11,471 bases of DNA. Origin: Candidatus Woesebacteria bacterium (GTDB taxonomy: Bacteria > Patescibacteriota > Microgenomatia > UBA8517 > UBA10165). The position numbers and the translations under genes were made by a program. The stretch covers positions 3,372 through 14,842 of the forward strand of contig NZCP01000005.1 of the NCBI GenBank assembly GCA_002686465.1, read 5' to 3'. Below the pieces are notes generated by a model, which did not search any database, was not told where the DNA came from, and saw only the letters and a program-made list of their open reading frames with translations. Position 1 is the first letter of the stretch. Each line of letters begins with the position of its first letter. Shown here piece after piece: positions 6,344-11,335 of this stretch.

Positions 6344-7132
6344 ATGTTAAAACATATTCTAACAGACAGAAGTCTGACAGTAATTAACAAGGGCCGAGCC
6401 CATGTTATGACCAGTGATCATCCCTCGTTTAATGATGCTATCGATGCAGTCAAGATCGGAGACGAAGAGAAGGTAAATCGCCTTTTCGACATTGGTGCCG
6501 CTATTGAAGATTATTCGGAGGAAAATGTGGAGGTGAAGGATGGTATTGTCCGCTACAAGGGCAAGCCCATTCATAACGTGGTGGTGGACAAGATTCTCGG
6601 CTTTATGCGCGAGGGTGCTCCATTCGAACCAATGATTCGCTTCTTGAACAAGTTAATGGAGAACCCCTCAAGACGTGCCACGAAAGAGTTGTACTCGTTC
6701 TTGGAACACAAGAACATGCCCATCACACCAGAGGGTAATTTTCTTGCCTACAAGGGTGTACGGGAAGATTATACGGACCATTATGGTGGCACGTTTGATA
6801 ATAGCGTAGGACAGTCTCATGAGATGCCGCGCAACAATGTCTGCGACGATAAGGACGTTGGTTGCTCCGAAGGCTTCCATGCTGGCAGCTATGACTACGC
6901 AAGTAGTTTCGGTAGTGGACACACCATGTTGGTCGAGGTTGATCCGCGAGACGTGGTAAGCATTCCCTCGGATTGCAGATACCAGAAACTGCGTACCTGT
7001 AAGTACAGTGTGGTTGCCATCGCGACCAAGGTCGAGGATAAGGAATACACTGATGCATACGTTGGTGACGAACAGGATTTAATTCCAGTTGGACTTGCTG
7101 ACGTGCCAGTAGCCGCAGTGATGAACAATTAG
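6344..7132 (+). CDS. rIIB: rIIB-like protein
   Basis: A 262-residue rIIB-like protein (T4 rIIB is 312). The C-terminal half has the signature common to this phage family: PEGNFLAYKGVREDYTDHYG at about 129-148, the GGTFDNSVGQSHEMPRNNV segment at 148-166, an EGFHAGSYDYASSFG motif at 176-190, and a strand-rich end with LVEVDPRDVVSIPSD. The N-terminal half is less conserved, with KDGIVRYKGKPIHNVVVDKIL at about 65-85. In T4 rIIB acts with rIIA at the membrane in exclusion and lysis control; the molecular activity is unknown. Its start has a strong Shine-Dalgarno site and its own promoter and terminator, so here it can be expressed apart from rIIA. Confidence 0.93.
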   Translation: MLKHILTDRSLTVINKGRAHVMTSDHPSFNDAIDAVKIGDEEKVNRLFDIGAAIEDYSEENVEVKDGIVRYKGKPIHNVVVDKILGFMREGAPFEPMIRFLNKLMENPSRRATKELYSFLEHKNMPITPEGNFLAYKGVREDYTDHYGGTFDNSVGQSHEMPRNNVCDDKDVGCSEGFHAGSYDYASSFGSGHTMLVEVDPRDVVSIPSDCRYQKLRTCKYSVVAIATKVEDKEYTDAYVGDEQDLIPVGLADVPVAAVMNN

Positions 7133-7161
7133 TTATAAGTGCGTAGGTACATCATAGCAAT

Positions 7162-7213
7162 GAGCCACTGGAGGGAGTTTTATATCATTTGCCTCCCTTC
7201 AGTGGTTCTTTTT
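7162..7213 (+). terminator. Strong intrinsic terminator after rIIB
   Basis: Sixteen nearly continuous pairs, 7162-7177 with 7193-7208 (two G-T wobbles and one loose pair at the base), a 15-base loop, then TTTTT at 7209-7213. A textbook Rho-independent terminator. The next start codon is only 6 bases after the T-tract. Confidence 0.9.
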
Positions 7214-7218
7214 AATTA

Positions 7219-7695
7219 ATGAGCGTAGAGATTGTAGAAGGCGATATCTTTGAACCGCCAGTAAATGTAATCATTCATTCTACTGACTGTTTTCATGGAA
7301 TGAGGGAAAGCAAATTCTCTGGCGAGATTGCTAGCCGTTTTCCTGAGACATCAGAAGCAGATGGAAAGACAATGGATGGCGATTACTCCAAGCTTGGGAC
7401 GTTTTCAGTTGCTAAAATAAAAGATAGCGAAAATTTGAAATTTATCGTAAATTTATACGCGCAATTTGAAAAGGAGAAGAAGGGTACTCGCCAAGTAAAT
7501 TACGAAGCACTCTACCGTGGGCTGGAAAGCTTCAGAGACATGATTATAGAAGCGGAGGAGCATGTTCTGGTGGTGGCCGTCCCGTTTGGAATGTGTTGTG
7601 GAGACGGCGGCGGCAACTGGAAGATCGTAAAAGAAGTGCTTGACGACGTCTTCATGGATAGTGTATTATCTATGAAGGTTTACAAGAAAGAATAA
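7219..7695 (+). CDS. Macro-domain (ADP-ribose-binding type) protein
   Basis: A 158-residue single macro domain. Visible landmarks: VEGDIFEPPVNVIIHSTDC at 6-24 (first strand, with the GDIF motif and the loop usually holding a ligand-contacting Asn), LGTFSVAKI at 59-67, FIVNLYAQ at 75-82, YEALYRGLESF helix at 95-105, and VAVPFGMCCGDGGGNWKIV at 119-137, matching the family's P-x-G-x-G-x-GG-x-x-W phosphate loop. The usual GmGkGlA loop is altered (HGMRESKFSGEIA), so catalytic activity is uncertain. Family members bind ADP-ribose, hydrolyse ADP-ribose-1''-phosphate or remove ADP-ribose from proteins or nucleic acids. Phage examples may neutralise ADP-ribosylating defences or clear RNA-repair by-products; here that is inference. 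The ATG follows the rIIB terminator with no Shine-Dalgarno site and no evident promoter. Confidence 0.85.
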   Translation: MSVEIVEGDIFEPPVNVIIHSTDCFHGMRESKFSGEIASRFPETSEADGKTMDGDYSKLGTFSVAKIKDSENLKFIVNLYAQFEKEKKGTRQVNYEALYRGLESFRDMIIEAEEHVLVVAVPFGMCCGDGGGNWKIVKEVLDDVFMDSVLSMKVYKKE

Positions 7696-7701
7696 TTTTA
7701 G

Positions 7702-7774
7702 CTTGGGCAGCACATCGCTTTCTATTGGGGTCTCCACCCCTACCTCCTTGGCGAGTGCTGCTCAAGTTTACTTT
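7702..7774 (+). terminator. Long hairpin after the macro gene, probable terminator
   Basis: Twelve pairs (7702-7713 with 7755-7766, one G-T), one bulged A, four more pairs (7715-7718 with 7751-7754) and an inner GGGGT/ACCCC hairpin (7727-7731/7736-7740) with a 4-base loop. The bases TTTACTTT follow. It starts 7 bases past the stop codon. A terminator is the simplest reading; the elaborate tip would also fit a structured RNA element. Confidence 0.7.
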
Positions 7775-7778
7775 AGAC

Positions 7779-7847
7779 CTGCGCCTCCACCGGATGGTCC
7801 TGACTACCGAATCCTGTCGGGCGGCAACGAGCAAAGCCGTGGCGCAG
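7779..7847 (+). other. GC-rich foldable element of unknown role
   Basis: A locally GC-rich island in AT-rich surroundings. A perfect 7-bp closing stem CTGCGCC (7779-7785) with GGCGCAG (7841-7847) encloses two hairpins: GGAT+GGT (7792-7798) with ACC+ATCC (7806-7814, GA bulge, 7-base loop) and CGGC (7822-7825) with GCCG (7836-7839). The 8-mer GCAACGAG occurs at 7824-7831 and again at 7847-7854. It resembles a reduced cloverleaf, but has no T-loop, no CCA end and no credible anticodon, so I do not call a tRNA. It lies between the hairpin at 7702 and the promoter at 7880. It could be a small RNA, a processed tail of the macro mRNA or a protein-binding site. Confidence 0.4.
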
Positions 7848-7879
7848 CAACGAGAACTCTCATCTTTATAAAATAATCC

Positions 7880-7908
7880 TTGACACTTTATATAAAGTAT
7901 ACTATAAT
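7880..7908 (+). promoter_or_regulatory. Perfect consensus promoter, leaderless start
   Basis: TTGACA at 7880-7885, a 17-bp spacer and TATAAT at 7903-7908, then CTGGGGC (7 bases) and ATG at 7916. CTTTATAAAA at 7864-7873 repeats the element upstream of the rIIA promoter. The expected +1 is the A of the ATG. The run TATAAT-N7-ATGGAAA is shared with the promoter at 8644. Confidence 0.9.
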
Positions 7909-7915
7909 CTGGGGC

Positions 7916-8056
7916 ATGGAAAAGATAGATCATAATCAAGCAATGGAAATGATTGCGGCAGACATTCTAGTCTACTGTGCTCAGGAGGAAATTTTGAAAC
8001 ACGCAGAGAATTTGCAGAATATCGTATTAGACAATATGAGCAGAGTGGAAGATTAA
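7916..8056 (+). CDS. 46-aa helical protein, leaderless
   Basis: A 46-residue protein, from ATG 7916 to TAA 8054-8056. It begins MEKIDHNQAMEMIAADIL, continues with a heptad-like pattern (AEEILKHAENLQNIVLDNM character) and ends SRVED. It looks like a single amphipathic, acidic helix or short coiled coil with one Cys (21). The start sits exactly 7 bases past a perfect -10 box and has no Shine-Dalgarno site. The promoter placement is the main reason to believe the gene, and the next gene begins one base after its stop codon. No known family recognised. Confidence 0.75.
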   Translation: MEKIDHNQAMEMIAADILVYCAQEEILKHAENLQNIVLDNMSRVED

Positions 8057-8057
8057 T

Positions 8058-8495
8058 ATGAAAGGAAAAGACAAGAGAAGGAGACTGGAAGTATTTTACA
8101 ACCTTCATAAAAAGATTTGGTCCGTGCGGCACAAGGGCAAGGTTCTGGAGCACAGTAGGTATGTAGAGCTAGATGGAGTGAGCTTTGACGTGCAACCCGC
8201 TGGCAATGCGCGTGTGCGGCGAGAGAAGAGAAAGAGTGTCCACGCTTTTGTTAGAGGTGAGCAAGTTATAATGGATTTGGAGAACGGCAGGAAATGCTTA
8301 TCGAGACCCAATTCAATCGACTTACCGTCAAATTGGAAAGAGGTTACTTACAATCCCTACAAGCACAAGACTTTCGTATTTAAAGATACCGGAAAGCCTG
8401 TTAAAAAGGCTGAGAAGGTAATGATGGATGCGGGAACCATGTTCCAAAAAGGAGGTTCACTGAGGCCAAGTGTTTGGGCATACAAAGGGGAATAG
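8058..8495 (+). CDS. Phage protein with duplicated YN-K-GK motif
   Basis: A 145-residue basic protein. The overall pattern (a YNLHKKIWSV opening, an RREKRKSVHAFV middle and a YNPYKHKTFVF end) is familiar as a conserved phage protein of unknown function. Two parts look like copies: residues 13-40 (YNLHKKIWSVRHKGKV then V-x-LDGV) and 97-126 (YNPYKHKTFVFKDTGKPV then V-MMDAG), with YN, K, an aromatic, GK and a late V-x-x-D aligned. The N-terminus is highly basic (KGKDKRRR). It suggests a small beta-rich nucleic-acid-binding or capsid-related fold, unproven. GGAAG about 6 bases before the ATG is the ribosome site. The second gene of the leaderless transcript from 7880. Confidence 0.85.
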   Translation: MKGKDKRRRLEVFYNLHKKIWSVRHKGKVLEHSRYVELDGVSFDVQPAGNARVRREKRKSVHAFVRGEQVIMDLENGRKCLSRPNSIDLPSNWKEVTYNPYKHKTFVFKDTGKPVKKAEKVMMDAGTMFQKGGSLRPSVWAYKGE

Positions 8496-8496
8496 T

Positions 8497-8631
8497 ATGG
8501 GAGTATTAAGAAAAATCGAAGAGAGATTGGATAAATGCAATCATCTGATGGAATTCATGCGTACAGCTTTTGCGGTATGTACGCTCGTATTACAGGTTGT
8601 TATTTTGCTCAAATTATTTGATATAATTTAA
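8497..8631 (+). CDS. 44-aa single-span membrane protein
   Basis: A 44-residue protein, ATG 8497 to TAA 8629-8631. Residues 1-20 are charged (MGVLRKIEERLDKCNHLMEF) and residues 22-44 are a hydrophobic segment (TAFAVCTLVLQVVILLKLF) that reads as one transmembrane helix near the C-terminus. The start has a strong ribosome site (AAAGGGG about 5 bases upstream) and lies one base past the preceding stop codon. Size and layout would suit a small holin-like, antiholin-like or membrane-anchoring protein, but no family motif is visible. The charged N-terminus implies it faces the cytoplasm by the positive-inside rule. Confidence 0.75.
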   Translation: MGVLRKIEERLDKCNHLMEFMRTAFAVCTLVLQVVILLKLFDII

Positions 8632-8672
8632 AAAAAAAAGTGCTTGACATTTACATAAGTTTTCTATATAAT
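8630..8672 (+). promoter_or_regulatory. Consensus promoter with A-tract, leaderless start
   Basis: Ten consecutive A (8630-8639), in UP-element position, precede TTGACA at 8644-8649, a 17-bp spacer and TATAAT at 8667-8672. Then GTTGGGC (7 bases) and ATG at 8680. The expected +1 is the A of that ATG. An ATG at 8671 overlaps the -10 box and should be excluded from the mRNA. Confidence 0.9.
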
Positions 8673-8679
8673 GTTGGGC

Positions 8680-8916
8680 ATGGAAAGGGAATTAAAAATG
8701 ACGGGTGAGGAATCAGTTATCGTATGGGCTGCGGAAAATCTCTCCACGCTTAAACGTCTCTTTAAGGATTATAGAGGGTTCTCGGGTGACACGGAGGACG
8801 TAGAGGACGAGGAAATGTGTGTTTTTGATAAATTTGTATTTTTTATGTTTGAGAAGGGACAGGATGTAGTACACATGAACTCCAACGAGGAAATGTGGAG
8901 CGGCACACAAGACTAG
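8680..8916 (+). CDS. Unknown 78-aa acidic protein
   Basis: Not recognised. An acidic protein: a helical segment SVIVWAAENLSTLKRLFKDY, an acidic DTEDVEDEEMC stretch, then FDKFVFFMFEKGQD and a polar end. I start it at ATG 8680, 7 bases past the -10 box (leaderless). A second in-frame ATG at 8698 has AAAGGGA at 8684-8690 in good Shine-Dalgarno position, so translation from 8698 on an 18-base leader is a real alternative. The next gene starts 11 bases after its stop codon. Confidence 0.75.
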   Translation: MERELKMTGEESVIVWAAENLSTLKRLFKDYRGFSGDTEDVEDEEMCVFDKFVFFMFEKGQDVVHMNSNEEMWSGTQD

Positions 8917-8927
8917 AAAGGAAAAAC

Positions 8928-9113
8928 ATGAGTACATTTTACGTTCAAGTATCAAGAGATGCTATGGTAGGAGCCGTGCTTAAAATTAAAGCTCTTAACG
9001 AAGATCAAGCAAAAGAGATCGCAGAGAAAAAGGCTATAGATGTTAGCTCTGGCGATTGGTACGTGCTGGATCACGAATTTCACAAGGATAAAATCGAAAC
9101 GGATATTATTTAA
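8928..9113 (+). CDS. 61-aa small alpha/beta protein (DpnD/PcfM-like pattern)
   Basis: A 61-residue protein with a beta strand FYVQVSRD, then AVLKIKALNEDQAKEIAEKKA (strand plus helix) and SGDWYVLDHEF. The pattern FYV-x-V, a strand ending in A-x-N/S-x-E-x-A, a helix and a late W resembles small phage and mobile-element proteins of the DpnD/PcfM type; this is a pattern match by eye, not certain. I chose ATG 8928, which has AGAAAGGA 5-12 bases upstream; a GTG at 8895 lies inside the previous gene. Confidence 0.75.
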   Translation: MSTFYVQVSRDAMVGAVLKIKALNEDQAKEIAEKKAIDVSSGDWYVLDHEFHKDKIETDII

Positions 9114-9114
9114 A

Positions 9115-9387
9115 ATGAGTAACCGAATCATAGAAGAGGAAGCTAACGAGTTCGGAAATTGGGTTAAAAACAACCACGTCCCTCTCGCTATTATGTACTT
9201 TAGATACTTCAGCAAAGCTAAGAAGTGTCAGATTGAGGACGAATGCGTTGCGCCATTGGATGATTTTGTTGTTTCGATTTGGGATAACTTGGAAAAGGAC
9301 AACGATTACAATTGGCAACATGAGATTGATCGTGCTCGGGAACATTCCCGCAATGAACTTTTAAAGGCAGATTGGAGAAAGAATTAA
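9115..9387 (+). CDS. Unknown 90-aa protein
   Basis: Not recognised. A helical, mixed-charge protein: NRIIEEEANEFGNWVKNNHV, an aromatic middle MYFRYFSKAKKC, then an acidic helix VVSIWDNLEKDNDYNWQ and a basic end. Two Cys (38 and 44) flank an acidic stretch. It starts one base after the preceding stop (TAAAATG) with only a distant GGAT upstream, so translational re-initiation is likely. Same tight chain as its neighbours. Confidence 0.75.
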   Translation: MSNRIIEEEANEFGNWVKNNHVPLAIMYFRYFSKAKKCQIEDECVAPLDDFVVSIWDNLEKDNDYNWQHEIDRAREHSRNELLKADWRKN

Positions 9388-9388
9388 A

Positions 9389-9604
9389 ATGAAAAGATAT
9401 TTTATAGCAGAGTGTGATGAGGATGGCGAAGCTGATGCAGAAACTATTTTCGAAATTGATTTGGACGATGTAAAAGGCGAGATTCTAAAGGATGTGAAAT
9501 CGTTCATGGCTGGTTTTAAATCGGTTTCTAATAAGCGCGTCGGATCAGTGACGGATGACTTATGTGAGATCGTGGAGAAGAACTTTAAAAAGCTGGAGGA
9601 ATAA
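9389..9604 (+). CDS. Unknown 71-aa acidic protein
   Basis: Not recognised. Strongly acidic first half (ECDEDGEADAETIFEIDLDDV) followed by a helical second half (ILKDVKSFMAGFKSV and LCEIVEKNFKKLEE). No known motif. It starts one base after the previous stop codon, with GGAGAAAG about 11-17 bases upstream inside the previous gene as a possible ribosome site. The TAAAATG junction is the same as at the previous gene. Confidence 0.75.
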   Translation: MKRYFIAECDEDGEADAETIFEIDLDDVKGEILKDVKSFMAGFKSVSNKRVGSVTDDLCEIVEKNFKKLEE

Positions 9605-9606
9605 AA

Positions 9607-9819
9607 ATGGAAAAGCATAAAACTAAAATGGATGCTCCTGAGAAAAAGATTTTGTGGAGTGGCAGGTGGAGTAGTATTTGGGTCGTGAAAGAAAACGGCG
9701 AGTACCATGCATGTAGGGACAAGTGGAATGATTCTGGTCATCATATTGATCATCTGTATCACTCTACTTCGCTTGATGAAGTGATTGCTTACGGAGAGAG
9801 AGAGGAGTCGAGAGCATAA
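9607..9819 (+). CDS. Unknown 70-aa Trp/His-rich protein
   Basis: Not recognised. After a basic start, the chain has three Trp in a beta-like stretch (ILWSGRWSSIWVVKENGEY), then CRDKWNDSGHHIDHLYH, rich in His, and a helical acidic end. His (60s region) and Cys (56) side chains could bind metal, but no fixed pattern is seen. GGAGG lies 8-12 bases before the ATG inside the previous gene's end, a good ribosome site. A later in-frame ATG at 9628 is possible but lacks a better site. Confidence 0.75.
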   Translation: MEKHKTKMDAPEKKILWSGRWSSIWVVKENGEYHACRDKWNDSGHHIDHLYHSTSLDEVIAYGEREESRA

Positions 9820-9820
9820 T

Positions 9821-10471
9821 ATGTTTAGAGATAGAGAAGGAAAATTACTTGAAGAAGGATGCAAACCCCATTTGGAATCACTAGACGTTCATTCTGAATC
9901 GGGAAAAAATTTTAAGATCGAATATTGGAATCGATTTCGCGGCAGGAACCCCAGAAGGGATTTGCCTATCAAAGAGGGATACTATGTTAGTTATTGGGGG
10001 GAGCACAGGTATATGAAAATATACGTTGGCCCTTTCGAAACCCCATTCGACGCAGGGGAAGAGGCTCAGGAATTAGCTGATGACTGGGATATAGGATTAA
10101 GCGACGAGTCAAGGTGGTGGACCCCGCCAAGTAATGAAGGATGCATCTGCTCTGAGAGAGTTGTGAGATTCCGCAAGGATTACGAGGGCGATAAGTGGGC
10201 ATTACAACGTTGGCATAGAAAACACGGCGATAAGGAAGTAATTACAGTAGGCCACACCGATACTTCTAACAAGGCATTTGGTAAGAATGTAGAAGCCACA
10301 GAAGAACATATCGATGATAACTTTAAATCAGTAGTAAGCGGGTTTTACGAGGACTCAGAGGGCAACATCTGGGAAGAAGGAATGATAGGTGAAGCCGCTA
10401 GAGAAGGATGCAAATGTAAACGATGTGTTGAGATAAGAGAATATGAAGCGAAACTTTTTCTCACATCATAA
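9821..10471 (+). CDS. 216-aa Cys-motif protein with repeated EGC segments
   Basis: Not recognised; the largest gene of this chain. Three similar segments appear: GKLLEEGCKPH at 7-17, SNEGCICSERVVRFRKDYEG at 104-123, and REGCKCKRCVEIREYEAK at 194-211. DREGKLLEEG near the start also resembles DSEGNIWEEG at 178-187. Cys at 14, 108, 110, 197, 199 and 202 are candidates for metal ligands. Between them is a Trp/Tyr-rich domain (GYYVSYWGEHRYMKIYVGPF at 53-72). I start at ATG 9821, one base after the previous stop; a TTG earlier in the frame lies inside the upstream gene. GGAG about 13 bases upstream is a distant ribosome site. Confidence 0.8.
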   Translation: MFRDREGKLLEEGCKPHLESLDVHSESGKNFKIEYWNRFRGRNPRRDLPIKEGYYVSYWGEHRYMKIYVGPFETPFDAGEEAQELADDWDIGLSDESRWWTPPSNEGCICSERVVRFRKDYEGDKWALQRWHRKHGDKEVITVGHTDTSNKAFGKNVEATEEHIDDNFKSVVSGFYEDSEGNIWEEGMIGEAAREGCKCKRCVEIREYEAKLFLTS

Positions 10472-10491
10472 ATCGCAACTTTAAGAAAGAT

Positions 10492-10623
10492 ATGACTGAA
10501 TACGAATTAATTGAGAAAATATATAATGAGGCGTCCAATAGAATTGCTTCACCTGAGCAGAGATTGTTTAGAATTTTAGACATGATTAAAAAAGCAAAAC
10601 CAGAACTTTCTAAAAATGACTAA
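10492..10623 (+). CDS. 43-aa helical protein
   Basis: A 43-residue protein (ATG 10492 to TAA 10621-10623) of mixed charge and helical character: MTEYELIEKIYNEA, then RIASPEQRLFRILDMIKKA and a polar end. AAGAAAGA about 3-10 bases upstream is a weak ribosome site. Its last 8 bases overlap the start of the next gene, supporting both as real. No family recognised. Confidence 0.65.
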   Translation: MTEYELIEKIYNEASNRIASPEQRLFRILDMIKKAKPELSKND

Positions 10624-10780
10624 CTTAGAATTAGTTCGCGAAACACTTGAAGCTGCCAGACCACACGGTCTTGAGGCAGAGGTTATGTATAGTGCGCTTA
10701 CCGCCGCAGTAGAGGCGAATGAGCATGGCAAGACAATAGACGATGTCTTGGGGGAAGCACTAACCGAATGGGATATATAA
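10616..10780 (+). CDS. 54-aa protein overlapping its upstream neighbour
   Basis: A 54-residue protein, ATG 10616 to TAA 10778-10780, whose start lies inside the last codons of the preceding gene in another frame. It is helical and acidic: LELVRETLEAARPHG, then YSALTAAVEANEHGKTIDDV and ALTEWDI. No Shine-Dalgarno site is visible, so coupled translation is likely. The 18-base gap to the DnaA-like gene is AT-rich. Not recognised. Confidence 0.65.
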   Translation: MTNLELVRETLEAARPHGLEAEVMYSALTAAVEANEHGKTIDDVLGEALTEWDI

Positions 10781-10798
10781 TAGATAAATTTGATAATT

Positions 10799-11101
10799 AT
10801 GACAATCAAAGAAGCAATCGATAAAACACTCCCCGCTGTTAGCGAAGAGTACAACGTTACCCGCGAAGAACTAATGGGCAGGAGTAGAGTATACCACCTA
10901 TCCGAAGCGCGATTCGTACTATGGAAATTCTTAAGGGACGCGCCGTTCGGTCTGGTTAAGATTAGTAAACCGTTCGGACGTGACCACACAACGATTAAGC
11001 ATGGCGTTCGTAGAATAACTGAAGTGATGGAGTATGACAGGCACGTAAGAGAACGTTTTGAGAATGTTAAACTTAGAATGAATGGAGGAAAGAATGACTG
11101 A
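10799..11101 (+). CDS. Free-standing DnaA C-terminal (domain IV) DNA-binding protein
   Basis: A 100-residue protein matching domain IV of the replication initiator DnaA without the ATPase, linker or N-terminal domains. The signature RDHTTIKHGVRRI at 61-73 corresponds to the DnaA GGRDHTTVLHACRKI motif; before it KISKPFG at 54-60 matches the helix-turn-helix entry, and RSRVYHLSEARFVLWKFL at 28-45 matches the RSRSVARPRQMAMAL helix. The Arg-Gln pair that contacts the DnaA box in E. coli appears replaced by Glu-Ala, so sequence preference may differ. DnaA domain IV binds TTATNCACA-type boxes. A lone domain could block host initiation, mark the phage origin or regulate genes. I start at ATG 10799; a TTG nine bases earlier is less likely. 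There is no Shine-Dalgarno site. Confidence 0.88.
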   Translation: MTIKEAIDKTLPAVSEEYNVTREELMGRSRVYHLSEARFVLWKFLRDAPFGLVKISKPFGRDHTTIKHGVRRITEVMEYDRHVRERFENVKLRMNGGKND

Positions 11102-11306
11102 GGAAGAAAGGAAAAAAACAATCCTAGAATTGGAACAATCAGTATGTAAATTCCCTACCAAGGCAGAGAATTTAAAAATTGATTCGCCTGACGAGGAGTG
11201 TGAAGTATGCGGGGCAAAACTTGAGAACAATGAGTGCAGGGAACACTCCACTGCGTTAAGGATGCACCGCAGAGCAATTAGGAGTGTTAGAAACAACTAC
11301 AAATAA
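11094..11306 (+). CDS. 70-aa protein with possible zinc site
   Basis: A 70-residue protein with C-x2-C-x8-C-x2-H at residues 36-51 (CEVCGAKLENNECREH), a plausible zinc-finger site, after an acidic helix and before an Arg-rich end (RMHRRAIRSVRNNYK) that would suit DNA or RNA contact. Start ATG 11094 overlaps the DnaA-like gene's end by 8 bases and has GGAGG 5-9 bases upstream; an in-frame ATG at 11082 is the alternative. Family not identified. Confidence 0.75.
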   Translation: MTEEERKKTILELEQSVCKFPTKAENLKIDSPDEECEVCGAKLENNECREHSTALRMHRRAIRSVRNNYK

Positions 11307-11335
11307 GCCCACCAAGTGGGAGAAAGAAGTAAACT

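Noticed and set aside
7779..7847. tRNA or tRNA-like gene.
   Set aside because: A 7-bp end stem exists, but there is no T-loop sequence, credible anticodon or CCA end, and only two inner arms.
7786..7860. HDV-like or hammerhead ribozyme.
   Set aside because: Some short segments recall these, but the pairing order needed for an HDV nested pseudoknot and the hammerhead core bases are missing.
7673..7879. A + strand frame of about 70 codons through the folded elements.
   Set aside because: No ATG or ribosome site; the strong pairings explain the sequence better.
7670..7939. An 89-codon reverse-strand frame over the macro 3' end and the folded elements.
   Set aside because: It runs against all other genes, covers paired hairpin arms and a promoter, and its protein looks like random GC-rich translation.
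8622..8627. TATAAT at the end of the 44-aa membrane gene as another promoter.
   Set aside because: No acceptable -35 box at 16-18 bases, and a much better promoter follows at 8644.
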